From: Fidelibacterota bacterium
GTDB taxonomy: Bacteria > Fidelibacterota > Marinisomatia > Marinisomatales > TCS55
DNA length: 49,169 nt
NCBI GenBank assembly: GCA_022561485.1
Contig: JADFRD010000009.1
Coordinates: 1 to 49,169 of the forward strand
Direction: 5' to 3'
Positions 1-8,274 of the stretch are shown piece after piece. Within the stretch, counting starts at the first letter, position 1, and every line of letters starts with the position of its first letter. The notes below the pieces were generated by a model. It ran no database searches. It was not told the DNA's origin and saw nothing but the letters and a program-made list of their open reading frames with translations. The translations under genes and the position numbers were made by a program.

Positions 1-2
1 AA

Positions 3-278
3 CAAGCTAAACGAATTCTTCACGGCAAAACATCGCTGATCCATCATTCTCGAACACATCTATTCCAAAATATTCCTTCTCCTTTCCAAGGAGCACGGTA
101 TCATTCATTGTCAATAAATACTGTACCTGATTCATTCGATAAATCTGCTTGGACAAACGATGGTGAAATCATGGCCATTACCCACAAAGAAAAAAGAGTT
201 TTCGGAGTTCAGTTTCATCCCGAGTCATTTTTAACACCTTTGGGATCAAAAATTCTCGAGAATTTTCTCAATGTTTAG
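3..278 (+). CDS. pabA: Glutamine amidotransferase (PabA/TrpG type), C-terminal part
   Basis: This is the C-terminal end of a class I glutamine amidotransferase, which hydrolyses glutamine and passes ammonia to a chorismate-using synthase. The reading frame is open from the window edge. It shows the family's HGKTS motif, the ARYHSL block and the FGVQFHPES motif, which carries the catalytic His and Glu of the Cys-His-Glu triad. The nucleophile Cys lies upstream of the window. The stop overlaps the first 8 bases of pabB. Because pabB and pabC follow directly, it most likely serves p-aminobenzoate (folate) synthesis; PabA subunits are often shared with anthranilate synthase, so a double role is possible. 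Confidence 0.9.
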   Translation, partial: QAKRILHGKTSLIHHSRTHLFQNIPSPFQGARYHSLSINTVPDSFDKSAWTNDGEIMAITHKEKRVFGVQFHPESFLTPLGSKILENFLNV

Positions 279-1395
279 CCAGATACCTGAAAATAGTAAA
301 CCGGTGGTGTTCATTGGCAATTCAGCCTCGGGTTGGGAAAATTTGGCCGCATGGAATCCAATTGATTCAATTTCACTCTCTTTGGATGATCCGCCTGAAG
401 AACTAGTTCAATTTGTCAAAAAATATTCCGGGAAATTCGTTGCTGGTTTCATTACGTATGAATATGGTGCAAAAGGACTTGATGTCCCCATTCACCCTCT
501 GAACGGTCACCTGCCTGCAGTTCATTTTCGAGCTTACGAGTCTTATCAGATGATTGATCAATTTGATTTGCTGGATTTCACTGAGTGGCTCCCTTTTACT
601 CCAACCATTACCAAAGAAAAGTACAGCTTGGATTTTGATCGAATCATAGATTATATCAAATGTGGTGAATTCTATCAAATGAATTACACTTACCCCATGG
701 TTTCTTCAACTGAACTATCTCCCAGATCACTTTTTCAGTCATATCGAGCAAAAAATCAAGTGGAATATTCTGCATATATGGAAGACGATTCGTGGGCTAT
801 CCACAGTCTTTCTCCTGAACAATTCATTATCATTCAGGATCGAATAATTTCAACTAAACCGATCAAAGGGACTATCGCCCGAAGTCATGATCCGGAATTA
901 GATCAAGTACTTCTTGATCGTTTACTCGGAAGCCAAAAAGACCAGGCAGAACTGTACATGATCATTGATTTATTGCGAAATGATTTGGGGAAAGTCTGTG
1001 AATTTGGATCCGTGCAAGTTATGGAATCAAAATCAGTTCAAAAACTGGAAAAAGTTTTTCATACCTATGGGTTGATTAAGGGGAAACTCAAAAAAAATAT
1101 TCATCCCATTGAAGCCCTTATTTCCATGCTTCCCGGCGGATCCATTTCCGGCTGTCCGAAAAAACGTGTTTGTGAAGCCATTTACGAACTTGAAAGCCAT
1201 TCACGCGGCATCTACACGGGAACGATTGGTTATATCCTACCGGATGGCACCTTGCAATTCAACATTGCAATCAGGACGGTTCTTCAACAGGGAAAAGAAT
1301 TAATATTAGGTGTGGGTGGGGGAATCACCATCGGTTCAAAAATGGATGATGAATTCAACGAATCATTAACCAAGGCAGCTTCCTTTCAACCGTGA
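271..1395 (+). CDS. pabB: Aminodeoxychorismate synthase component I
   Basis: This chorismate-binding enzyme makes 4-amino-4-deoxychorismate from chorismate and ammonia for folate synthesis. The 374-residue protein has the PabB-type PIKGTIAR motif near residue 198, with the Lys that forms the covalent intermediate in this subgroup; anthranilate synthases have PIAGT instead. It ends with the PGGSISG...RGIYTGTIGYI block of the chorismate fold. It is shorter than E. coli PabB (about 450 aa), mostly in the N-terminal part, as in many compact PabB proteins. The start ATG lies inside the pabA stop region and the stop overlaps the pabC GTG start, so the three genes are probably translationally coupled. 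Confidence 0.93.
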   Translation: MFSQIPENSKPVVFIGNSASGWENLAAWNPIDSISLSLDDPPEELVQFVKKYSGKFVAGFITYEYGAKGLDVPIHPLNGHLPAVHFRAYESYQMIDQFDLLDFTEWLPFTPTITKEKYSLDFDRIIDYIKCGEFYQMNYTYPMVSSTELSPRSLFQSYRAKNQVEYSAYMEDDSWAIHSLSPEQFIIIQDRIISTKPIKGTIARSHDPELDQVLLDRLLGSQKDQAELYMIIDLLRNDLGKVCEFGSVQVMESKSVQKLEKVFHTYGLIKGKLKKNIHPIEALISMLPGGSISGCPKKRVCEAIYELESHSRGIYTGTIGYILPDGTLQFNIAIRTVLQQGKELILGVGGGITIGSKMDDEFNESLTKAASFQP

Positions 1396-2189
1396 TCAAA
1401 GCACTTATCAATGGAAAATGGGAATTAGTTCCTGATAAACATTTACAAATTGGCGGAGTTTCATTTGCCTATAAATCAGGACTATACGAGACATTCAGAA
1501 CGTTGAATTATAAACCTGTATTTCTCAATCCGCACATGGATAGACTTTATCAAACTGCACAGAAAACCGGTCTGAAAATTCAATTTTCAAGATCTGAACT
1601 ACTTGATATGGTTAACACTGTTATAGCAGAATTTTCTGAGCCAGACCAGCGTGTTCGTATTCTTGCCGTTCCGGATCATCTCATTTTGTATACATCTTCA
1701 CTGAACATCGATTCTTCTATTTATGATGGAGTAAAGGTCATAACCGTTTATGCCAGCAGAAACACTCCGGACATAAAAACAACCAATTATCAGGTCTGCC
1801 TTTCCGCTTGGGAAAAAGCACAGAAACTCCATTGTTTCGAGGCGATCTTAACAGATAATAATGGAGATGTTTTCGAAGGAAGCAGGAGTAACATATTTTG
1901 GATAAAGAATGAAAAATTGCTTACACGTCAGGGTAAAATTCTCCCTGGGATCACTCGTCAAATGATTATCTCAAAATTCTCGTATCCTGTTGAATTCGGA
2001 AAATTGAATGTGACTGATTTTAAGAAAATTGATGAATTATTTATTACGAATAGTGGGTCTGGCGTCGTGCCCGTTTCACACGTTAACGGTTCCAGAATCG
2101 GAAATGGCAGTGTGGGAAAAATAACAAGAAAATTATTAAATGATTATACCAGATGGATTAAGGAAGATATAGAAAATTTGCACCTATGA
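1392..2189 (+). CDS. pabC: Aminodeoxychorismate lyase, class IV PLP enzyme
   Basis: This fold-type IV PLP enzyme cleaves aminodeoxychorismate to p-aminobenzoate and pyruvate. The 265-residue protein has the PLP lysine in DIKTTNY (K129), the EGSRSNIFW loop (E162) and the ILPGITR motif that binds the cofactor phosphate. D-amino acid and branched-chain aminotransferases share this fold, so the assignment rests mainly on the operon with pabA and pabB. The start is GTG and overlaps the pabB stop by 4 bases (GTGA), which supports coupled translation. No gene follows for about 270 bases. Confidence 0.85.
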   Translation: MIKALINGKWELVPDKHLQIGGVSFAYKSGLYETFRTLNYKPVFLNPHMDRLYQTAQKTGLKIQFSRSELLDMVNTVIAEFSEPDQRVRILAVPDHLILYTSSLNIDSSIYDGVKVITVYASRNTPDIKTTNYQVCLSAWEKAQKLHCFEAILTDNNGDVFEGSRSNIFWIKNEKLLTRQGKILPGITRQMIISKFSYPVEFGKLNVTDFKKIDELFITNSGSGVVPVSHVNGSRIGNGSVGKITRKLLNDYTRWIKEDIENLHL

Positions 2190-2221
2190 AACAGAATTTT
2201 CTATAAAATGGAATCAAAATA

Positions 2222-2251
2222 TGTACATAATGATAAACACCATGATATAAT
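2222..2251 (+). promoter_or_regulatory. Possible sigma70-type promoter of the pheA-tyrA-DAHP synthase operon
   Basis: A TATAAT box at 2246-2251 lies 18 bases after TGTACA (4 of 6 matches to TTGACA). It is about 100 bases upstream of the leader peptide start, leaving a leader RNA long enough for attenuation. The call is by consensus only. Confidence 0.4.
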
Positions 2252-2349
2252 GATTCATAATCGACTAGTAAAAAATATACGATTTAAAATAAAAATCGGT
2301 TGGTGTAAGTCATTATTTAAACTTAAAATACACTCAAAGGAAAGCAAAA

Positions 2350-2409
2350 ATGGCAACGAATTATTACTATAAATTTTTTATGAACAACGGGTTGAGGATC
2401 AGACCCTGA
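2350..2409 (+). CDS. Leader peptide with Tyr/Phe control codons (attenuator)
   Basis: A 19-codon open frame follows an AAAGGAAAG ribosome binding site. The peptide is MATNYYYKFFMNNGLRIRP: three consecutive Tyr codons at 2362-2370 and two Phe codons at 2374-2379, just upstream of genes for Phe and Tyr synthesis. The stop codon at 2407-2409 lies past the 5' strand of a 13-bp antiterminator stem. A ribosome that finishes the peptide would cover that strand and let the terminator form; one stalled at Tyr or Phe codons would leave it free. This is the logic of pheL- or trpL-type control. The peptide and its codons are seen directly; the mechanism is inferred. Confidence 0.82.
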   Translation: MATNYYYKFFMNNGLRIRP

Positions 2410-2439
2410 AGACTTTTTGTCTTTTACTGACCTCAACCC
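2389..2439 (+). promoter_or_regulatory. Antiterminator stem of the attenuator
   Basis: GGGTTGAGGATCAG at 2389-2402 pairs with CTGACCTCAACCC at 2427-2439, giving 13 pairs with one bulged A. The 3' strand overlaps the first five bases of the terminator stem (2435-2439), so the two structures exclude each other. A small AAGAC/GTCTT hairpin sits in the loop (2409-2423). Confidence 0.75.
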
Positions 2440-2463
2440 CGGTTAATCAATCGGGGTTTTTTA
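2435..2463 (+). terminator. Attenuator terminator before the prephenate dehydratase gene
   Basis: AACCCCG at 2435-2441 pairs with CGGGGTT at 2452-2458 and runs into a T-rich tract ending just before the TTG start at 2464. The GGGG of the 3' strand is also the only Shine-Dalgarno-like sequence in front of that start, so folding could block translation as well as transcription. Confidence 0.8.
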
Positions 2464-3045
2464 TTGACAAATAAAATTACAATCGGAATTCAGGGCGGAA
2501 AGGGTAGTTTTTCGGAAGAAGCTGCCCATGAGTTTGCCCACAATCATGGAATTGACGGTGCATCCATTGAATACCTCATTTCATCAGAAGCCGTATTAGC
2601 GGCGGTAGAAAATGAATCGGTGGACTATGGTATTTTTGCCATGGAAAACGCCCAAGGCGGCGTGGTCATTGAAAGCATTGAGGCATTGGCGACACATCGC
2701 TGTGACATCGTGGAAATGTTCCATATCCCTGTGGATCAAAATCTTCTGGGGCTCGTTGGAACCCATGCAGGAGATTTGACTGAAATTCATTCCCACCAGC
2801 AGGCCCTGCGCCAATGCAAAGATTACTTGAGTGAACATTTCTGGACCCGTCCGTTGGTTGAAGAAGATGATACCGCCGAAGCAGCTCGGCGATTGGCAGA
2901 GGGAAAACTCCCAGCCACAGCCGCCGTGATTGCCAACAAAGCCTGCGCCGATTTATATGGTCTGGAAATTCTCCAGGAAAGTATCCACGACTTAAAACAT
3001 AATCTTACCCTGTTCCTTGGGATTAAAAAACTGGGGGACTCATGA
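2464..3045 (+). CDS. pheA: Prephenate dehydratase, catalytic domain only
   Basis: The enzyme converts prephenate to phenylpyruvate in Phe synthesis. The 193-residue protein has the GSFSEEAA motif near residue 14, the ENAQGGVV segment (residues 61-68), the SHQQAL block and a C-terminal NLTLF motif. Most family members have NFTRF there; the catalytic Thr is kept (T182) but Arg is replaced by Leu. There is no ACT domain, so allosteric inhibition by Phe through that domain is not expected, which fits control by the upstream attenuator. The start is an unusual TTG immediately after the terminator; no ATG lies near the expected N-terminus. The stop overlaps the next start (ATGA). Confidence 0.87.
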   Translation: MTNKITIGIQGGKGSFSEEAAHEFAHNHGIDGASIEYLISSEAVLAAVENESVDYGIFAMENAQGGVVIESIEALATHRCDIVEMFHIPVDQNLLGLVGTHAGDLTEIHSHQQALRQCKDYLSEHFWTRPLVEEDDTAEAARRLAEGKLPATAAVIANKACADLYGLEILQESIHDLKHNLTLFLGIKKLGDS

Positions 3046-3785
3046 ACAGTATCGGTATCATCGGATTCGGCCGCTTTGGAAAAGTCCTGGCTAATATCCT
3101 GCAAAAAGGGTTTTCAATAAAAGCATACGATCCAACGACTCAGGCTCCTTTTTCCGGAGTTGAGTTTGTAGATCTAGACATTTTATTAAAAGAAAAAACG
3201 ATTTTCATCGCTGTTCCGATTCGCCATTTCGAAGCAGTGATAAAAAATATTGCACCGAAAATTCACCATGGAACCACTCTCATTGATGTCTGCTCTGTAA
3301 AGATTTATCCTGTGGATATCATGGAAAAACATCTTCCTGATTCAGTCGGTATCATTGCAACTCATCCCATGTTTGGCCCTGATTCAATCATCTCAAATAA
3401 CCGCTTGAAAATGATGATGAATAATGTGAGAGATTCCCATAATCAATTTAATTTTTGGAAAGGTTTTTTCACGGATCAGAACATACAGATTATGGAGATG
3501 TCTGCTGATGACCATGATCGTCTTGCGGCCCAGACACAGGGAGTGACCCACTTCCTTGGACGGATGCTGAAAGAATATGGAATTCGAAAAACATCCATTG
3601 ATACCCAGGGATTTCGTGACCTTTTGGATCTGGTAGATCAGACCTGTAATGATACATGGGAATTATATACTGATTTACAATATTACAATCCATATACCAA
3701 AGCCATGATCGAGAATTTGAAACAGGCAACAGAAACATTGGGTAACCAATTAAAGGAATTGCAGCATGATACAATGGCAACCTGA
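3042..3785 (+). CDS. tyrA: Prephenate dehydrogenase
   Basis: This NAD(P)-dependent enzyme makes 4-hydroxyphenylpyruvate from prephenate (or Tyr from arogenate). The 247-residue protein opens with a Rossmann [12 protein letters not shown] dinucleotide site, followed by the THPMFGPDS active-site motif. It is short: there is no fused chorismate mutase and no C-terminal ACT domain. It overlaps the dehydratase stop by 4 bases and the DAHP synthase start by 20 bases, so the three genes form one tight operon. Prephenate versus arogenate preference cannot be read from the sequence. Confidence 0.9.
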   Translation: MNSIGIIGFGRFGKVLANILQKGFSIKAYDPTTQAPFSGVEFVDLDILLKEKTIFIAVPIRHFEAVIKNIAPKIHHGTTLIDVCSVKIYPVDIMEKHLPDSVGIIATHPMFGPDSIISNNRLKMMMNNVRDSHNQFNFWKGFFTDQNIQIMEMSADDHDRLAAQTQGVTHFLGRMLKEYGIRKTSIDTQGFRDLLDLVDQTCNDTWELYTDLQYYNPYTKAMIENLKQATETLGNQLKELQHDTMAT

Positions 3786-5127
3786 CACTTGGAGAAAGTC
3801 CACCGCTAAACACCTTCCTGATTATCCTGATGTGAACCATTTAGCGGAAGTGGAAAAAACGCTCCATGGATTTCCACCCCTGGTTTTTGCAGGTGAGGTG
3901 CGTTCGCTAAAAAAATTGTTAGCCGATGTAAGCGAAGGAAACGGATTCCTGCTTCAGGGCGGTGATTGTGCCGAAAGCTTTTCTGAATTTCATGCCGATA
4001 ATATCCGGGATACATTTCGTGTCATTTTGCAAATGGCGGTGGTGTTGACATCCGGTACCAAATTGCCCGTGGTCAAAGTGGGTCGTATGGCTGGTCAGTT
4101 TGCCAAACCGCGCTCGAGCCCCACGGAAACAATTGATGGCGTAGAACTCCCAAGTTATACCGGTGATATTATTAATGATATTCGTTTTGATGCGGTCAGG
4201 CGACAACCAAATCCTGACCGGATGCTCAAAGCGTATTCTCAAGCAGCATCTACTCTGAATCTTTTGCGCGCTTTCGCTGACGGCGGTTATGCAGATCTCC
4301 GCCATGTGCAATCCTGGAATATGGGCTTCGTCCGAAGCAGTCCCCAAGGGGAACGGTATCGTCACCTGGCTGACCAAATCCAGGAAAGTCTAAATTTCAT
4401 GGAGGCCTTGGGAGTCACGTCTTTAAATACACCCCAGCTTCGTCAGGTTCAATTTTTTACCTGCCATGAAGCCTTGCTTTTGCAATATGAAGAAGCAATG
4501 ACGCGAGTTGATTCTACATCGGGAGATATGTACAATACATCGGCTCACTTTTTATGGATCGGTGACCGCACACGATTTTTGGATAGCGCTCATGTGGAAT
4601 TCTGCCGTGGAATTAAAAACCCCATCGGTGTCAAATGCAGTCCAACTATGGAGCCCGATGAACTCATTCAACTTTTGGATATTTTAAATCCCAATGATGA
4701 GGCCGGGCGGATCACACTCATTACCCGGTTTGGCCATGACAAGGTGGAGACCTATTTGCCCAAACTGATTCGCAAGATTCAGCAGGAAGGCCGAACAGTG
4801 GGCTGGTCATGTGATCCCATGCATGGAAATACAATCAAAAGCAGTGAAGGCATCAAGACGCGTCCTTTTGACCAAATACTGGAAGAAGTGAAACAAAATA
4901 TTAAAATCCATCGAGCAGAAGGCTCCCGGACCGGCGGCATCCATTTGGAAATGACAGGGCAGAATGTGACCGAATGTACCGGCGGACTGGATAAGATTTC
5001 AGAATCTGATTTATCCGATCGGTATCGTACCCATTGTGATCCGAGGCTTAATGCCAACCAGGCTATTGAACTGGCCTTTTTGATCGCAGATGAATTGAAA
5101 CGGAATGGAAATCAAATTGCCGTATAA
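3766..5127 (+). CDS. Class II 3-deoxy-7-phosphoheptulonate (DAHP) synthase
   Basis: The enzyme joins phosphoenolpyruvate and erythrose 4-phosphate, the first step of the shikimate pathway. The 453-residue protein matches the plant/actinobacterial class II family: [12 protein letters not shown] with the metal-binding Cys, [14 protein letters not shown], the [18 protein letters not shown] segment, and DPMHGNT with a metal His. Its length equals the family norm. It starts 20 bases inside tyrA, so it is likely controlled with pheA and tyrA by the Tyr/Phe leader. A DAHP synthase under attenuation by Tyr and Phe codons would link pathway entry to the supply of the end products. Confidence 0.95.
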   Translation: MIQWQPDTWRKSTAKHLPDYPDVNHLAEVEKTLHGFPPLVFAGEVRSLKKLLADVSEGNGFLLQGGDCAESFSEFHADNIRDTFRVILQMAVVLTSGTKLPVVKVGRMAGQFAKPRSSPTETIDGVELPSYTGDIINDIRFDAVRRQPNPDRMLKAYSQAASTLNLLRAFADGGYADLRHVQSWNMGFVRSSPQGERYRHLADQIQESLNFMEALGVTSLNTPQLRQVQFFTCHEALLLQYEEAMTRVDSTSGDMYNTSAHFLWIGDRTRFLDSAHVEFCRGIKNPIGVKCSPTMEPDELIQLLDILNPNDEAGRITLITRFGHDKVETYLPKLIRKIQQEGRTVGWSCDPMHGNTIKSSEGIKTRPFDQILEEVKQNIKIHRAEGSRTGGIHLEMTGQNVTECTGGLDKISESDLSDRYRTHCDPRLNANQAIELAFLIADELKRNGNQIAV

Positions 5128-5400
5128 ATCGGAATTGATCCCGATTTTAAATCGGGGAAGGCGGGCGCCCCGTTCTTTTATTAATATATGTGGCAGGCGG
5201 GAAATCAAGTCTCCTACTTCGTTGGATTCTTAACTCCAGTCCAGTAATAATTATGACTTGTATCTTACAATTCACTATTACGGCAAGCTCAATACGTCGC
5301 TTAGCCGGTTTATTAACGTGTCTACGTAATGCAAATATTTGATCATGCTATTGAATCGGTTCTACATAACAGACGGTCTAAATCGAAGATGAATCATCAA
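5128..5400. other. Non-coding stretch after the DAHP synthase gene
   Basis: This stretch begins with a likely terminator region (separate entry). The rest, up to the MITE-like element at 5401, has no supportable gene. A short GCAGGCGGG word at 5193-5201 recurs near 15473 and 26842. Confidence 0.5.
5140..5182 (+). terminator. Probable terminator of the pheA operon
   Basis: CCCGATTT (5140-5147) pairs with AAATCGGG (5149-5156), and an overlapping CGGGG/CCCCG stem (5153-5157 with 5168-5172) leads into TTCTTTTATT. The two hairpins share bases. The second, with its T-rich tail, is the better terminator. Confidence 0.55.
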
Positions 5401-5600
5401 TATTTAAACCCCTATTGTCCCCCTATTACAGGGGGAATAAAAGGTTTTCGGCGATTGGAGAATCCTTATTGAATAAGTTTGGAAAAGTCCAAACATTTTT
5501 ACCTTGTCAGAATGGGATTAAAAAAATTTCTATAAATTGGAATTGGTTAAAAATCCGATTTCTTTCCCCTGTAATAGGGGAAACACAATGGGGTTTATAA
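5401..5600. mobile_element. MITE-like element with long terminal inverted repeats
   Basis: The left arm (5404-5435) and right arm (5566-5600) are near-perfect inverted copies of roughly 30 bases: TTAAACCCC, then ATTGT, then CCCCTATTACAGGGG, against its mirror ending in GGGGTTTATAA. Each arm contains its own small palindrome (CCCCCT-ATTAC-AGGGGG and CCCCT-GTAAT-AGGGG). About 130 bases between the arms hold no convincing gene; the 61-codon frame across it is just the element. Size, arms and lack of coding fit a non-autonomous miniature transposon. I could not test for other copies or a clear target duplication. Confidence 0.55.
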
Positions 5601-5622
5601 AACTGTTTTCAGCTATTTAATT

Positions 5623-5736
5623 ATGAAAAATAAATACAGAAGTTTTAAATGGTTTAGGATATTTATTAAACGAGGGCAACATTTGCCCTTGAATGTTGAA
5701 CAAGGGCGTTTTTCTTTATTTTTTGCCCACGTTTAA
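5623..5736 (+). other. Aromatic-rich short open frame before aroA (possible leader)
   Basis: A 37-codon frame starts MKNKYRSFKWFRIF, with Tyr, Phe, Trp and Phe codons packed into residues 5-14, and then runs through a hairpin and a terminator. There is no good ribosome binding site, and its stop lies beyond the terminator, unlike a classical attenuator. It may be chance, but its position ahead of shikimate genes makes it worth recording. Confidence 0.3.
5673..5724 (+). terminator. Terminator-like hairpin with a competing stem upstream of aroA
   Basis: GCCCTTG (5685-5691) pairs with CAAGGGC (5701-5707), followed by GTTTTTCTTTATTTTTT. An alternative stem, AGGGCAA (5673-5679) with TTGCCCT (5683-5689), uses the same bases, so only one can form. 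This could be an attenuator for aroA-aroE or simply a terminator for upstream transcription. Confidence 0.5.
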
Positions 5737-5842
5737 GATGAGATCAAAATAATGTGCAAGGTTAATAATAATTTTCCCATGGACTTTATGATGGAATACA
5801 GTTTGCATTGCTTATCATTCCAATCCGCGTATAATAGGTGAA

Positions 5843-7099
5843 ATGATAAAAAATATTATTAAAGGCGAATTATCTTTCCCGGGAGATAAATCCATCTCCC
5901 ATCGTGCGCTCATGTTGGCGGCTTTATGTGATGGAGAGTCGAGAATATCCAATCTTTCTAACGGCGCCGATGTCAAGTCCACCCGAGAATGTCTGGAAGC
6001 CTGTGGAATTGAAATTCGGAATGATGGCGAAGAGGTGATTGTAAAAGGCGGGCGATTCTCTGATCCGAGAGAACCCTTGGACTGTGGCAATTCCGGAACC
6101 ACTACAAGGTTGCTGTTGGGATTGCTGGCCGGCCGGGGAATTACGGCAACATTTGTAGGGGATGAATCCCTTTCTGCCCGTCCCATGAATCGTATTTTAG
6201 ACCCCCTATTTCAAATGGGGCTGAAAGCAGAAAGCAACAATGGATCTTTACCGATTACAATTCATAAAAGCGAATTGACCGGGATTCATTATGAGTCACC
6301 GGTAGCCAGCGCCCAAGTGAAATCTGCAGTATTGTTTGCCGGACTCGGAGCATCTGGAAAAACATCCGTATCGGAAAATGTTCTGACCCGGGACCATACG
6401 GAACGCATGCTTCAAGGACTGGGTGTAAATATTTCGGTGAAAGGACTGACAACCACCGTTTCCAAATTATCTTCTCCCTTGCCCTGCATTGAAATAACCA
6501 TTCCGGGCGACCCATCCACTGCTGCATTTTTTGCCGCAGCGGCAGCTTTGGTTCCAAATTCTGAAATTATATTGAACCGCATATTGGCAAATCCGAACCG
6601 AACCGGATTTTTTGAGGCACTTGAAAACATGGGCTCCAAAATGGAATGTTTAAAACAGTGGGATGAATCTGGTGAAAGAATCGGAAATATGAAAATATTT
6701 CATCGCCCACTTAAATCAATATCAATTTCTAATAATGATGTTCCGGGGCTCATTGATGAAATTCCTATCCTTGCGATTTTAGCTACACAAGCAAAAGGCA
6801 GGACAGAAGTTTGTGGTGCAAAAGAACTGCGGGTCAAGGAATGTGATCGCATTTATGCCATCTGTTCAAACCTGAAACGAATGGGCGCTGATATCGAAGA
6901 ACTGGATGACGGATTTATTATCAACGGTCCCACACCACTCACCGGGGCGAAGATTGAAACATTCAACGATCATCGGATTGCCATGGCTTTTACCATCGCA
7001 GGGCTTATTACAGACGGAGAAATTATTCTGGATAATCCTGACTGCGCTTGCATTTCATATCCTGAATTCTATTCTGTCTTGGAAGGATTAATCCAATGA
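5843..7099 (+). CDS. aroA: 3-phosphoshikimate 1-carboxyvinyltransferase (EPSP synthase)
   Basis: The enzyme transfers enolpyruvate from PEP to shikimate 3-phosphate, the sixth step of the shikimate pathway. The 418-residue protein has PGDKSISHRA (K16 binds both substrates), GNSGTTTRLL (PEP site), the RDHTERML motif, the catalytic Asp/Glu in LIDEIPILAILA, KELRVKECDR and NDHRIAMAF near the C-terminus. Length and motifs are canonical. The ATG at 5843 is preceded by a weak AGGTG. The stop overlaps the aroE start (ATGA), so both shikimate genes are translated together. Confidence 0.97.
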   Translation: MIKNIIKGELSFPGDKSISHRALMLAALCDGESRISNLSNGADVKSTRECLEACGIEIRNDGEEVIVKGGRFSDPREPLDCGNSGTTTRLLLGLLAGRGITATFVGDESLSARPMNRILDPLFQMGLKAESNNGSLPITIHKSELTGIHYESPVASAQVKSAVLFAGLGASGKTSVSENVLTRDHTERMLQGLGVNISVKGLTTTVSKLSSPLPCIEITIPGDPSTAAFFAAAAALVPNSEIILNRILANPNRTGFFEALENMGSKMECLKQWDESGERIGNMKIFHRPLKSISISNNDVPGLIDEIPILAILATQAKGRTEVCGAKELRVKECDRIYAICSNLKRMGADIEELDDGFIINGPTPLTGAKIETFNDHRIAMAFTIAGLITDGEIILDNPDCACISYPEFYSVLEGLIQ

Positions 7100-7911
7100 A
7101 ACGATTTGCTGTTATTGGCGATCCCATTGCTCACAGTTTGAGCCCGGTGCTTCATCAGGAAATATACCGCCAGATTGGCGTGGAAGCGGTGTATGAAAAA
7201 GTGCATGTTTCACCAGATAAATTATCCGATTTCATGAACCAGAATGAATTGGATGGATTCAACGTAACCATTCCCCACAAGACAACAGTGATTCCTTTTT
7301 TAAATAAGTTGGATGAATCCGCAGAAATCATCGGAGCAGTGAATTGTATATCTAGAGGAAAAGGATATAATACCGATTGGGGCGGATTTTTAAAAGCGAT
7401 GGAATTTAATGATGTAGAATTGACAGAAGAGAATTGTGTGATACTGGGTGCCGGTGGTGCAGCAAGGGCTGTGGCATATGCTCTAATCAAGACAAAAGTA
7501 AAATCCATCACCATCGTAAATCGGACTGAAGAAAAAGCAGTATCCCTGATCCAATGGATAAAATCCCGCTCGGACATCCGGGTTGATTCTTCATCACTTG
7601 AACACGTCAACACGTCAGCACGTGAACACGTTATTATCAACTGCACACCGGTTGGTATGTGGCCTGACACTGAATCTGTTCCCTTGGATTTGAAAAAAAT
7701 TAACGAAACCCAGATTCTGGTAGATACGATTTACAATCCATTGGAAACAAAATGGCTCAAGCAGGGCAAAGAACAAGGAGCAAAAATTGTGGACGGACTC
7801 GATATGTTCATTGCCCAAGGGTTGGCATCGGCGGATATCTGGTTTGGTGAGAATATTTCAGAAATTGTGGATATTGAAATAATCAGGGATACCCTGATTG
7901 CAACGCTTTAA
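7096..7911 (+). CDS. aroE: Shikimate dehydrogenase (NADP)
   Basis: The enzyme reduces 3-dehydroshikimate to shikimate. The 271-residue protein has the N-terminal SLSPVLH shikimate-binding motif, the catalytic Lys in NVTIPHK (K62), the partner Asp in YNTDWGGF (D94) and a GAGGAARA dinucleotide site (residues 118-125). VNRTEEKA, with Asn-Arg-Thr after the second strand, is typical of NADP-using AroE. It overlaps aroA by 4 bases. No U-tract terminator is evident just after the stop. Confidence 0.96.
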   Translation: MKRFAVIGDPIAHSLSPVLHQEIYRQIGVEAVYEKVHVSPDKLSDFMNQNELDGFNVTIPHKTTVIPFLNKLDESAEIIGAVNCISRGKGYNTDWGGFLKAMEFNDVELTEENCVILGAGGAARAVAYALIKTKVKSITIVNRTEEKAVSLIQWIKSRSDIRVDSSSLEHVNTSAREHVIINCTPVGMWPDTESVPLDLKKINETQILVDTIYNPLETKWLKQGKEQGAKIVDGLDMFIAQGLASADIWFGENISEIVDIEIIRDTLIATL

Positions 7912-8274
7912 TTGTTTCCTTTCGATGGATTTTTCTCGAGTCCGTCTCAACAAAATTGGGTATAAATATTCTAACAATATATCTATCTCCAAAAAAATAG
8001 TTAAATAATTCAATTTGTAAACATATCAAGTGCTTTGTAAAATACTCGTGCGTAACAACCGCTCTTCGAATTGATTATTATTACGGACTAAAAACCGCGA
8101 TTTCCTAACGGATTATCGAGTGGGCAAATATGCCCCTTGATAACGCTTTCCATTAGGAATTAAATCATAGCAGTTGTTTCGCAATTACCATTTGAGGCAT
8201 TTCAAGGGATTTTCATAAAACGATTTCCCCTATCCAGTCTCAACTTTTGTTAAGTCAAACAAAAAGGAGACACT
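7912..8274. other. Non-coding region with a nested palindrome
   Basis: No gene is supportable here. The middle (8050-8182) forms a nested inverted repeat described separately. The end holds an AAAAAGGAGA ribosome binding site for the small exported protein at 8275. Confidence 0.6.
8050..8182 (+). ncRNA. Candidate structured RNA or palindromic element
   Basis: Three nested stems are visible. The outer arms 8050-8063 and 8169-8182 pair at 12 of 14 positions. TTCCTAA (8102-8108) pairs with TTAGGAA (8153-8159). Inside, 8113-8126 pairs with 8131-8143 over 13 pairs (one bulged T) around an AATA loop. No U-tract follows the innermost hairpin, so it is not a simple terminator. It lies about 90 bases upstream of the 8275 gene and could be a 5' UTR element, a small RNA or a degenerate transposon. 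Confidence 0.4.

Noticed and set aside
5415..5600. 61-codon frame inside the MITE-like element
   Set aside because: It consists of the inverted repeats and a low-complexity core; no protein family features.
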